A stretch of DNA of 64,000 bases, taken from NCBI GenBank assembly GCA_019058365.1, contig JAHPZE010000011.1, positions 60,921 through 124,920 of the forward strand, given 5' to 3'. This document shows positions 34,424 to 42,622 of the stretch, piece by piece (position 1 is the stretch's first letter; every line of letters starts with the position of its first letter). This DNA comes from Promethearchaeota archaeon (GTDB lineage Archaea > Asgardarchaeota > Lokiarchaeia > Sigyniarchaeales > SOKP01). The translations under genes were made by a program, and so were the position numbers. The notes beneath the pieces are model-generated. The model was not told the origin of the DNA and searched no databases. It saw nothing but the letters and a program-made list of their open reading frames with translations.

Positions 34424-36496
34424 TTATTTTTTAAAATAATTTTCTATGATTTTAACCCAAGGATGATTTTCAATATAATGCCTTTCGGTACGTATATATT
34501 CATCGCTTTGTATGTTTTTAATACATTCTTGAATCTGTGGCATTGAATTCAATTTCCTATTAATTATATATTGAGATACTTGGTTAATTAAATCAGTATT
34601 TAAACCATCTGATTGAAACTTTTCGGAAAATACTGATTCAATGATCAAGATATTTATTAAATCTTCTAAAAATTTAATATAATCTTTGTTATCATCTCTT
34701 AAAGCCTCATTTCCGTTCATTTGATTCATTATATATGCCAAAATATTGAAAGGCTCATAATCTTCGAAAAATCTAAGTGGTAATCGATTGATGTTATTGA
34801 TAGAGATTTCTATAGTCAAATGAGCACCCAAATTAAAAACAAAGTCATAGTAGAAATTCATTAGTTTCGAATTCATTAGTAGAAGTAGATATTTTATACT
34901 GAAATTATTCTCTGCATTATCTCTTGGAATAATCGCGATACACGTGCTTAAAGGATAATAATTCTTATTGTCATATGCTACAGTGAGATTTGAACTAATT
35001 GTTTGCATAATCAATTTTTCAGGCTTTTGAAATATAGATTCATCTCTCGCCCTATGAAGAGCTTTTATATCATAGAATACATATAATTCATCGGAGTCTA
35101 TGTAAAATCGCCCTATATTTTTCCCTCTCAAAGTTTTTTTATATGTAATATTTTTTTTATGATCTGCTAAGAATTTCTCATCATCTCCAGTAGCTATACA
35201 AGTTTTAGCTTCAAAATACTTGATTAAATCACAGTTTTTTGTCCCTTTTAAATAATTAATAATTTCAAGTTCATTATATTGGAGTTCTAAATTGAAATTA
35301 TAATTTTCTTGCTCCAAATATGTTTTTTGTGCAATTTGATTTAATATTAGCTCATCTTCTTCAAATCTGCATTTATTTTGATTATAGAATTTAGATTTTA
35401 TCAATATTATATGATCTTCTGAAGGTGGTTTTGTTGCCATGACTATAATAATTGTCTCAGCTGTTATAGATTGAAAAGCTCCAGCACCCACATCAATGAT
35501 TTCCTCAATTTTAGTGTATTCTAATAGGTATTTTCTTAATAAATCATAATTATTTGACCGAATAATATTTTTGTGAACGATACAACTTATTCTTGAAGAT
35601 GAATGACATAATTTTATAGATCGTTCGATAAAAATTCCAAAAACATTCATTAATCCTTTAGATGTTTTATATCTATTTTGATAAATTGCCTTCTCGAGAG
35701 GACTCAACTGCTTGTTAGAGATATATGGTGGATTTTCAATGATTATGTCAAAACCCCCTTTTTCCATAATTTCTGGAAATTCATAAAACCAATGAAATGG
35801 CTTTAATTTGAATACCATTGCTTTCTTTTGTTTTTCTGTTAATTCAATTTTCTTTAAATCCTTGTGAGTTTCAAATACAATTTTAATTTCCTCATAAAAA
35901 CAAGAATTTAAATCTGTACAAACGGGATTATTCATTTCCGATTGTCTTATAAAACCAACTATTGCGTTACCTACCTTAAAATGGGAATCAATATCTGGTA
36001 AAGCCTTAAAGTCTTTTGAATTAGTGACTAAATCTTTTAGTGTTGATAACAATCTCCTTTTCGTAACAACAATTGCTTCAATTTCAATATCAACACCAAA
36101 CAAATTGTTTGATATAATGTATTCTCTGATTTTATACTTAGACCAGTTTATTATTCCTAAGCTTTTCAAGTTTAGATAATAGCCTTCTAAAACCTGTAAT
36201 GCAGCAATTATAAAGTGCCCACTGCCTACAGCAGGATCTATGACTTTTAGAGAAATAATTATTTCAAAAATATATTCAAGTCGTTCTCTATCACTTCTAG
36301 TAATAGAAAGGTCTACAAACTTTTGCCTTGTTTTATTCTTTTTATAATCTTTTTCAAATAATTCATTCAATTTCGATAGTTCAGTTAAGAACTTATTATT
36401 TATTTTTTCAAGCAAAAATCTTTCGATTGTAGTTTTAGCGATATAATTTGCTATAATTTCAGGTGTATATACTGTTCCTTCCTTCTGGTTGTTCAT
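34424..36496 (-). CDS. Eco57I/TaqI-type adenine-specific DNA methylase (no nuclease domain)
   Basis: A 690-residue N6-adenine methyltransferase. SAM motif I is D87-P-A-V-G-S-G-H-F, the catalytic motif IV is N255-P-P-Y, and G-V-D-I-E lies between. The second half resembles the TaqI-like target-recognition region (R-G-K-N-I-G-R-F-Y-I, then S-K-L-M-N-F-Y-Y-D-F near the end). The N-terminus begins directly with the G-T-V-Y-T-P helix, so the PD-(D/E)xK nuclease of type IIG enzymes is missing and no restriction gene adjoins. It may be an orphan methylase or the modification part of a split system. Confidence 0.8.
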   Translation of the reverse strand: MNNQKEGTVYTPEIIANYIAKTTIERFLLEKINNKFLTELSKLNELFEKDYKKNKTRQKFVDLSITRSDRERLEYIFEIIISLKVIDPAVGSGHFIIAALQVLEGYYLNLKSLGIINWSKYKIREYIISNNLFGVDIEIEAIVVTKRRLLSTLKDLVTNSKDFKALPDIDSHFKVGNAIVGFIRQSEMNNPVCTDLNSCFYEEIKIVFETHKDLKKIELTEKQKKAMVFKLKPFHWFYEFPEIMEKGGFDIIIENPPYISNKQLSPLEKAIYQNRYKTSKGLMNVFGIFIERSIKLCHSSSRISCIVHKNIIRSNNYDLLRKYLLEYTKIEEIIDVGAGAFQSITAETIIIVMATKPPSEDHIILIKSKFYNQNKCRFEEDELILNQIAQKTYLEQENYNFNLELQYNELEIINYLKGTKNCDLIKYFEAKTCIATGDDEKFLADHKKNITYKKTLRGKNIGRFYIDSDELYVFYDIKALHRARDESIFQKPEKLIMQTISSNLTVAYDNKNYYPLSTCIAIIPRDNAENNFSIKYLLLLMNSKLMNFYYDFVFNLGAHLTIEISINNINRLPLRFFEDYEPFNILAYIMNQMNGNEALRDDNKDYIKFLEDLINILIIESVFSEKFQSDGLNTDLINQVSQYIINRKLNSMPQIQECIKNIQSDEYIRTERHYIENHPWVKIIENYFKK

Positions 36497-36618
36497 TTTC
36501 TTCTCGAATAAAAACTTACATAAATAGCAAATATAAATATTTTTTTTCTAATTTTAATAAATATATTAAGTTAAATATGGGTTTTACCTAAACACTTTAA
36601 ATTCTTAATTCTGTAAAA

Positions 36619-36837
36619 ATGGAAGGAATAGATAAATTAGATAAAAGAATTAGAAATATTTCCTTAATTATACTTTTTATAGCAATTACACTGCTAATTA
36701 TTTGGATTATAAATTATGTAAATTCACCAGAAAATGCTTCTCCACTTTTAATGTCTATTGGAATAGCATTACTCCTTGCGGGAATCCTATTATGTACTAA
36801 GATACAATATGTTATTTGGATGAAAAAACGGTTTTAA
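36619..36837 (+). CDS. Small two-TM membrane protein
   Basis: A 72-residue protein with hydrophobic segments at about 15-33 and 44-62 and basic ends. No family recognised. It lies in a short divergent region after the DNA methylase start and is convergent with the first ICMT-like gene. Confidence 0.55.
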   Translation: MEGIDKLDKRIRNISLIILFIAITLLIIWIINYVNSPENASPLLMSIGIALLLAGILLCTKIQYVIWMKKRF

Positions 36838-36874
36838 AGAAGTTTTAATGGTTTGAAAAAGATATCTACTATGC

Positions 36875-37516
36875 TTATGAATTTAAAATCGTTATTATTA
36901 GTGGTAGGATTAAAAAAATTAAAATTACAAACCAAAACCAAATCGGTCCAAACATTCTGGTGTTCTTTTTATATTCTAAATACTCCACCTTAAAACGAAC
37001 TCCAACATCATATACTTCTTCCAATTTTGCCTGAATAAAATTAGCTAGTAGAATTAAAGGAAATACTAGTAATCCGTCTATGTTTATTGCTCTTAAACCT
37101 AATCCTAGAGAAATTATAATAATTCCAAAATAAATTGGATGTCTACAAAAAGAATAAACGCCTTTAGTTAATAAACTTCCAGCAGTATCTTGTGCTCCAA
37201 CAGCTTTACGCTTATATATAGTTAGTAATAGTATTAAAACACCAAAAATCATTAATATTAAACCTAAAATATCGAACCAACTAAGATTTAAAGCATTATT
37301 AAGAAGTGGAGGTCTTGTTATTACAGTCTTATCAGAAGGGAGAATCATAGGTATATAACAAAATGCATTAAATAATATAACTGAAATCAGATTTATAGTT
37401 GTGTTTTCTAAAATCGCTGAATACCTCTCTCGATTTGTAAGAAAATAAGCAAATATTGGTATAATAATAAATAAACATCCAACCAAAATCAACCTAACTA
37501 ACCATAAAATCGACAT
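36875..37516 (-). CDS. ICMT/PEMT-like membrane methyltransferase, copy 1
   Basis: A 213-residue multi-TM protein. The C-terminal catalytic region matches isoprenylcysteine carboxyl methyltransferase-type enzymes: L-L-T-K-G-V-Y-S-F-C-R-H-P-I-Y-F-G (the G-x-Y-x-x-x-R-H-P SAM pocket), then E-V-Y-D-V...F-K-V-E-Y-L-E-Y-K. Eukaryotic ICMT methylates prenylated C-terminal cysteines; prokaryotic relatives methylate various lipids or thiols, mostly unknown. About 32 bp separate it from copy 2, and the three tandem copies probably form one unit. Confidence 0.8.
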   Translation of the reverse strand: MSILWLVRLILVGCLFIIIPIFAYFLTNRERYSAILENTTINLISVILFNAFCYIPMILPSDKTVITRPPLLNNALNLSWFDILGLILMIFGVLILLLTIYKRKAVGAQDTAGSLLTKGVYSFCRHPIYFGIIIISLGLGLRAINIDGLLVFPLILLANFIQAKLEEVYDVGVRFKVEYLEYKKNTRMFGPIWFWFVILIFLILPLIITILNS

Positions 37517-37548
37517 ATTATCAACTTTAATATATTTATATTATTAAT

Positions 37549-38085
37549 CTAATCTTTTTTTCTTGAAATTCTAAAAGGTAAATATCTCCCCACTTTATTC
37601 AAGTAGTTTTTAAAATCTTCACCAAATGCTTGAAGCAAAAATCTCTCTTCATCAATAGCTTTTGAATTAAATGTTAGAATATTAAAAATACATATTAATA
37701 ATGCAATCACCGTTGGAATAATTAGAAAAGAGCCAATCACGAGCAAAAATATACCAAAAACTATAGGATTTCTCATTATTCTATAAATTCCCGAAGTGAT
37801 AAGCTCAGTATCATCTGTAGGGAGTTCAATCCTAAAGTTTATACCAAGTGCTATAATTCCAAAGATTTCAAATAGAAATCCTAATGAAATCATAATCATA
37901 CCAATTATAATTGAAATGTCATATGATAAGAAATTCATTAGCCATAGATTCTCTATTATACGATTGAGAAATATATATAAAATTATAAGACCTAACCACA
38001 AAAAGATAGAAACTGAACTTAACCTTGTTAATAATAATGACCCCTCATGAGTACCATGAGGATTTTTTCCACTTTTTTTAACCAA
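37549..38085 (-). CDS. ICMT/PEMT-like membrane methyltransferase, copy 2
   Basis: A 178-residue paralogue of its neighbours with about four membrane segments and the core L-I-T-S-G-I-Y-R-I-M-R-N-P-I-V-F-G, then D-E-E-R-F-L-L-Q-A-F-G-E-D-F-K-N-Y-L-N-K-V. Asn replaces His of the classic R-H-P, as in many prokaryotic members. It carries a hydrophilic 20-residue N-terminal tail. Divergence from copies 1 and 3 suggests distinct substrates. Confidence 0.8.
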   Translation of the reverse strand: MVKKSGKNPHGTHEGSLLLTRLSSVSIFLWLGLIILYIFLNRIIENLWLMNFLSYDISIIIGMIMISLGFLFEIFGIIALGINFRIELPTDDTELITSGIYRIMRNPIVFGIFLLVIGSFLIIPTVIALLICIFNILTFNSKAIDEERFLLQAFGEDFKNYLNKVGRYLPFRISRKKD

Positions 38086-38210
38086 AATGATAGGCCAAAA
38101 AAATCCAGCTAAAAATAAAATTATACAAATAATAAAAAAAGATTTTATAAATATTGTTTCTATTATTTTAATTCACCAATTTTAATCAAATTGTTTGTAT
38201 TGTGTATATT

Positions 38211-38771
38211 CTAAAAAAATATAAAATATCGTGGAACTTTTTTTTTGTATTCTAAATATGAATCGCCATATTGTTCATAAAGTCGTTTTTCTTCTCCTAA
38301 AATTCGAAAGTGCCCTGATATTATCGATAAACTAAGAATAATTAATGCAATCCAAGACCCAATTGCTAAACTATTTCCTAGTGATGTTAAATACATCATT
38401 AATAATTGTGGATTGCGAGATATTTTATATAATCCAATAGTTATTGGTTTATTCAGCGGTGATTTTTTAAAATTATTTAGTGCTACAAGAAATCCTATAG
38501 TTCCAATAATTATTAGAACAATTCCAATAATAAACTCTATAGAACCAATATTCAATGGAGTAAAAAGAAATAATATAAGAACAATTAAACCAAATATTTT
38601 CGCGACTTTTGTAAATATTTTCTGCAATTTGTTCCATCCTTTTTCATCATAAAGCCGTGAAATTACATCTTTTGAACAAGTTAATAAAAAGATTCCAAAT
38701 GAAATAAAGAATATTACTTGAAAAATCCATCCATTAAGCCATCCTATTGATAAGGCAGGGAATAATTCCAT
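38211..38771 (-). CDS. ICMT/PEMT-like membrane methyltransferase, copy 3
   Basis: A 186-residue member with about five membrane segments. The catalytic region reads I-T-I-G-L-Y-K-I-S-R-N-P-Q-L-L-M, followed by E-E-K-R-L-Y-E-Q-Y-G-D-S-Y-L-E-Y-K-K-K-V, typical of the family (E-E..L...YG..Y..Y). First gene of the tandem set on the minus strand. Substrate unknown. Confidence 0.8.
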   Translation of the reverse strand: MELFPALSIGWLNGWIFQVIFFISFGIFLLTCSKDVISRLYDEKGWNKLQKIFTKVAKIFGLIVLILFLFTPLNIGSIEFIIGIVLIIIGTIGFLVALNNFKKSPLNKPITIGLYKISRNPQLLMMYLTSLGNSLAIGSWIALIILSLSIISGHFRILGEEKRLYEQYGDSYLEYKKKVPRYFIFF

Positions 38772-39048
38772 TCTAGTTTACTTCAATATTCTTATTAAAT
38801 TTATTAGTCTTCATTATATTTAAACTTTTTAGTCATCCCTAATTTGCTTAGAATTATTTATCATCAAATGAGTGTTAAAGGAGAATCTAGTTATTTACTA
38901 AACCAAAATATTTGAATTAATAACTTTTCTATTCTTAATTCCATATTTTCTTTCATTTTAATTCTAAATGATTTAAATTAAAGATAAAGGATTCGAATAT
39001 TATATGAAATAATAGAAAAAATTGATATTAATATTAATTTTTATACTT

Positions 39049-39729
39049 TTAAAAGAGATAATTATCTCCAACGCAGATATGCTTAAATTGCCTTGGAAAC
39101 GTCTCTTTTATAAAATTGTAATACTTTGAACAGTGACAAGCTCCTATAAATTCAATATCTTCTAAATAGGATAATTTTTTAAAACCATGAAAACCCCCAA
39201 TGATAGCTCTAATTCTTGAAATATTTTGGGCTTTCATGATAAATTTTTCCAAACCTGGATGTGCGCAACCAACCAATACAATTAACTCATTATCATTAGT
39301 TTTGAGAAAAACTGATTGCTCTGAGTTAAAGCTTCCTTTAAACTGACCTGATATAAAGAGATTTTTTTCAATTTCTATCATTTCTGAGACGCCATAAATT
39401 TGTTTATTCGGAAATACTCTCAAAAACGATTTTAATTCATCAATTGGAACATAAATATTTATAAGAGGATTAATTTCAAGTATTTTTACTAAACCTCCGG
39501 CATGATCATGGTGATTGTGGGAAATAATAACGTTCTTTATGGCTGAGATATCAACATTGAATTCCCTGATATTATGGATTAAAATATTACCATTTCCACC
39601 TGTATCAAATAAGGAAAAATGTTCTGTAAAATAATTATATATTAAGGAAGAAAACCCAAAACCCGTTAAGAATCCTATTTTAGGGCATTTATCGTCATAA
39701 ACAATTTTAATTTCAAAGGATTGCTTCAA
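39049..39729 (-). CDS. Metallo-beta-lactamase-fold hydrolase (DHPS-like)
   Basis: A 226-residue protein with S-H-N-H-H-D-H-A-G-G, V-G-C-A-H-P-G-L and I-G-G-F-H, the zinc ligands characteristic of the family once named 7,8-dihydropterin-6-methyl-4-(beta-D-ribofuranosyl)aminobenzene-5'-phosphate synthase, a proposed tetrahydromethanopterin-pathway enzyme. Length is a little below the usual 250-280. Cytoplasmic. Reaction not established. Confidence 0.75.
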   Translation of the reverse strand: MKQSFEIKIVYDDKCPKIGFLTGFGFSSLIYNYFTEHFSLFDTGGNGNILIHNIREFNVDISAIKNVIISHNHHDHAGGLVKILEINPLINIYVPIDELKSFLRVFPNKQIYGVSEMIEIEKNLFISGQFKGSFNSEQSVFLKTNDNELIVLVGCAHPGLEKFIMKAQNISRIRAIIGGFHGFKKLSYLEDIEFIGACHCSKYYNFIKETFPRQFKHICVGDNYLF

Positions 39730-39959
39730 TTTTATTCATTTTGAATATTTATTAACAATAATTATATTTCCAAAAATAAGTTTTCACTTTATTTTATCTA
39801 GTTAGCTTTACTATAATGGAACGTGATTATATATCAGCGAATTATTTCCTGTTGGATTAATCTAGCTTTCTAAATTTTTTTCTAAACTTTCTCTATACAA
39901 GATAAAATTATAAAATTTAATACATACTAAATTAATTAAGTCCATTTATGGAATAAAGG

Positions 39960-40490
39960 ATGGGTTCAAAAATTCCTTTTTATAAGATATGTATAGTTGG
40001 TGATTTTGGAGTAGGTAAAACAACCTTGCTTCACCAATATTTAGAAAGGAGATTTAACCCAAATGTAAGTTCTACAATAGGCTCTAATTTTTTTGCAAAA
40101 ATTATTAAAATTCCTAATGTAAAGACTCCTTTTACCTTACAGATATGGGATTTAGCAGGGCAAGAACATTTTAAATGGGTTAGACATGAATTTTATAAAG
40201 GTGCGAAAGGAATAGTCTATGTTTTTGATTTAACTAGAAAACAAACATTTGATAGTATAATTGCTTGGAAAAAGGAAATAGAAAAAGCTATCAAAAGCTT
40301 TTCAAGTATACTTGTTGGAAATAAGTTCGATTTAATAACTCGTAATGAAAGAATAATTGGAGAAGAAGCTCAAACTCTTAAAAAACAATTGAAAGCTTGT
40401 GCATATCATGAAACTAGCGCTAAAATTGGTACTGGAGTGGAAGAATTTTTTTCTAAATTAGTAGCACATATTTATAAATCCTCTAAATAA
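39960..40490 (+). CDS. Rab/Ras-like small GTPase
   Basis: A 176-residue complete G-domain: G1 G14-D-F-G-V-G-K-T21, switch-I T39, G3 W63-D-L-A-G-Q-E69 with the catalytic Gln, G4 N121-K-F-D, and G5 T152-S-A-K. This set is eukaryotic Rab/Ras-like and distinct from bacterial MglA. The C-terminus ends I-Y-K-S-S-K without a cysteine, so there is no prenylation site, as in other Asgard Rab-like proteins. It probably acts as a soluble switch; effectors unknown. The strongest small-GTPase example in the window. Confidence 0.93.
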   Translation: MGSKIPFYKICIVGDFGVGKTTLLHQYLERRFNPNVSSTIGSNFFAKIIKIPNVKTPFTLQIWDLAGQEHFKWVRHEFYKGAKGIVYVFDLTRKQTFDSIIAWKKEIEKAIKSFSSILVGNKFDLITRNERIIGEEAQTLKKQLKACAYHETSAKIGTGVEEFFSKLVAHIYKSSK

Positions 40491-40525
40491 TAAAACGATG
40501 TTATAGAAATTAATTCCTCCAATAT

Positions 40526-41272
40526 TTATTTCTTCATCTCAATAAATGTCCAAGCTAGAAACGGTTCAATCTCTATATTATTAAAAGGAGATTGAGAAAC
40601 CATTTGATTAATTTCTTTAGGAGTATATCCCGCTTGTAGAGAGCCTAATGGCTCATTAATTCTCTTTAAAGCCTTAGGAACAACTATTTTAGTTGCAAAC
40701 TTTAATAACCCATAAAAGAATTTCCTTGCATCTCTACGAAAATCAAATATTAATAAAGTGCCATCATCTTTTAAAACACGAAAAAATTCATTAAAGGCTC
40801 GTATAGGGTCCTGCCAATGATGAAGAGAAAGAGTACTGAGTAAAAAATCTATTGAATTGTCTGGAAATGGCAAATCTTCAACATTTCCAATTTTAAATTC
40901 TATCTTTTTATTTAAATCATTTTGAAAAGCTCTCTCTTTAGCCAAATTTAATATTTCGTTAGATATATCAACACCTATTAAATCAAGATTTAGTAAATTT
41001 TTTGCTATCTCAACAATTAAATTACCAGATCCACATCCCAAATCAACCAACTTTCCAGTTGACTTGTACAACTTTAATTGAGATAATATTTTTCTTCTTA
41101 AGAGTTTGAATGGTAGAAAATTAGTCATTTTTTCGAATGCTGCTGCAACTTCAGGATTATCAAGACCTTCAATACTAGGTTTCCTTAAATTCTTTTTTCG
41201 AGGTAAGCCAAAAATGAGAATTAATGCTATTATTATACCGAGAATTATTAGGAGAATTTGTAAGAAATTCAA
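40526..41272 (-). CDS. Membrane-anchored class I SAM methyltransferase
   Basis: A 248-residue UbiE/COQ5-type methyltransferase. An N-terminal hydrophobic helix (residues 5-23) tethers it to the membrane. SAM motifs are L-V-D-L-G-C-G-S-G-N-L (near 75-85), L-I-G-V-D-I-S, and L-P-F-P-D-N-S-I-D-F-L-L-S, with L-H-H-W-Q-D-P. Likely substrate is a lipid or quinone-like molecule, inferred from the anchor. It starts 15 bp after the upstream unknown gene stops, so the two are one unit. Confidence 0.85.
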   Translation of the reverse strand: MNFLQILLIILGIIIALILIFGLPRKKNLRKPSIEGLDNPEVAAAFEKMTNFLPFKLLRRKILSQLKLYKSTGKLVDLGCGSGNLIVEIAKNLLNLDLIGVDISNEILNLAKERAFQNDLNKKIEFKIGNVEDLPFPDNSIDFLLSTLSLHHWQDPIRAFNEFFRVLKDDGTLLIFDFRRDARKFFYGLLKFATKIVVPKALKRINEPLGSLQAGYTPKEINQMVSQSPFNNIEIEPFLAWTFIEMKK

Positions 41273-41287
41273 ATTTATACCCTTGTT

Positions 41288-41644
41288 TTATAATGTTCCC
41301 ATAAACCACTCAAATACGGGAGGGATATTTTCAATTATTCTATATTTTATATCTTTATGTAATACAACAATGAAAATCTCATCAAGTTGCCTTACCCACT
41401 GATAGTATTCATTATCTGAGATTTCTTTTAAGTTATTTTTATCTTCAAGATCTATATGGAACAATAAATAATTTGTCATATCAACATCTTCTAACTCCCA
41501 TGAGTATTCAATCTCCTCTCGAAGAACAGAAATAAATTCTTCCAGAGAAGGTTCCATTGAAATCCAACCATTGAGCCAAGTCTCCTCATCTTTATATAAA
41601 ATAAAAAAATTAGCGGTTACCTCTGGAAGATCATTATTTTTCAT
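41288..41644 (-). CDS. Uncharacterised acidic protein (118 aa)
   Basis: A mostly acidic alpha/beta protein with many aromatic residues (W-L-N-G-W-I-S-M-E-P-S near 23-33, E-Y-Y-Q-W-V near 80-85, P-P-V-F-E-W-F near the end). No family recognised. It immediately precedes the membrane-anchored methyltransferase (15 bp), suggesting a shared role. Confidence 0.65.
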   Translation of the reverse strand: MKNNDLPEVTANFFILYKDEETWLNGWISMEPSLEEFISVLREEIEYSWELEDVDMTNYLLFHIDLEDKNNLKEISDNEYYQWVRQLDEIFIVVLHKDIKYRIIENIPPVFEWFMGTL

Positions 41645-41721
41645 GATTTTTTCAAATTTAGGTATATTGATTGTTAATCAATTATTTTTTTCATATTTTT
41701 TTTTATTCATACTATTTGAAT

Positions 41722-42561
41722 TTAAAAGAAGATAAAAGATTCTAAGTTTAAGAGTCCAAATCCACTTTGTATTAATTCACCTAATCGAGAAATGAATCGA
41801 GTAGCAGGAGCTCCATCAACAATATCATGATTAAATAAAACACTTAGTGCCAGAAATTCTCGAATTTCAATCTTATCATTAATAACTGCAGGCTTTTTTG
41901 TAATACTTCCCACACCAAAAGCTAAAGGATGAATAGTTGTTGGAATGGGCCAACCTCGAAGTTTACCAAACATACCTACAGAGCTGACTATAATTGTTCC
42001 CATCATTTGCTTAATCAGGACGGGATCTCTAAACTTTCTCTTTATTATATATTTTCTGATAAATCTAGGTAAAGATACATATTTTTTAACATCTTCTTTC
42101 ATATTATGATTTCCTAAAACTGTTGCTTCATCTACTTCTTCTGATTGAGCTTTTCTTATTTCATCATTTATCTGGATTACAGTCTTTTTATTTGTTCTTC
42201 TAACAACAAGTGGTATTGGGGTCTTTACTCCTTCAATAGATTTTTCAACGGGTATTGAAATATCAACATCCTCGAATTTGACGATTTTATTCTTTCCCAT
42301 CATCATAGAATGGACGTCCTTAAATTCACTCGCTGCTTGTCCTATACATTTAAGAAGCCAAGCAGCAAAAGAGATTTTTTTTTGTGTATTCTTCTCATGA
42401 TCTCGAATTTTATTTCTACCCTCTGTCACATCAAATTCTATTAATCCTTTAACATAATGATTATTATCTCCTAATGTAAGGAAATCTAAAGTAGGTATCC
42501 TTACTTTTGGAAAATCGATAACATCATAATGTCCTATATTATCGTCGTTTACTTCCTTCAT
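41722..42561 (-). CDS. 2-oxoacid dehydrogenase-type acyltransferase (E2 catalytic domain only)
   Basis: A 279-residue protein of the CAT/E2 superfamily. The catalytic motif F-N-H-D-I-V-D-G-A-P-A-T-R-F-I (H-x-x-x-D-G) is near the C-terminus, with A-F-G-V-G-S-I and P-I-P-L-V-V strands in the expected order. No lipoyl domain or E1/E3-binding segment precedes it, and no pyruvate/2-oxoglutarate dehydrogenase genes adjoin. Such lone domains in archaea likely acylate a small thiol or other acceptor. Just downstream of the polyamine gene but with 61 bp spacing. Confidence 0.8.
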   Translation of the reverse strand: MKEVNDDNIGHYDVIDFPKVRIPTLDFLTLGDNNHYVKGLIEFDVTEGRNKIRDHEKNTQKKISFAAWLLKCIGQAASEFKDVHSMMMGKNKIVKFEDVDISIPVEKSIEGVKTPIPLVVRRTNKKTVIQINDEIRKAQSEEVDEATVLGNHNMKEDVKKYVSLPRFIRKYIIKRKFRDPVLIKQMMGTIIVSSVGMFGKLRGWPIPTTIHPLAFGVGSITKKPAVINDKIEIREFLALSVLFNHDIVDGAPATRFISRLGELIQSGFGLLNLESFIFF

Positions 42562-42622
42562 TTTTTTTTTAATAGGTTTTTGATTTATGATAATTCAGAT
42601 CTTACGATTTATAAACTTATTC

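Noticed and set aside
39960..40490. Possible prenylated Rab as substrate of the ICMT-like enzymes
   Set aside because: The C-terminus I-Y-K-S-S-K has no cysteine, so it cannot be a CaaX substrate.
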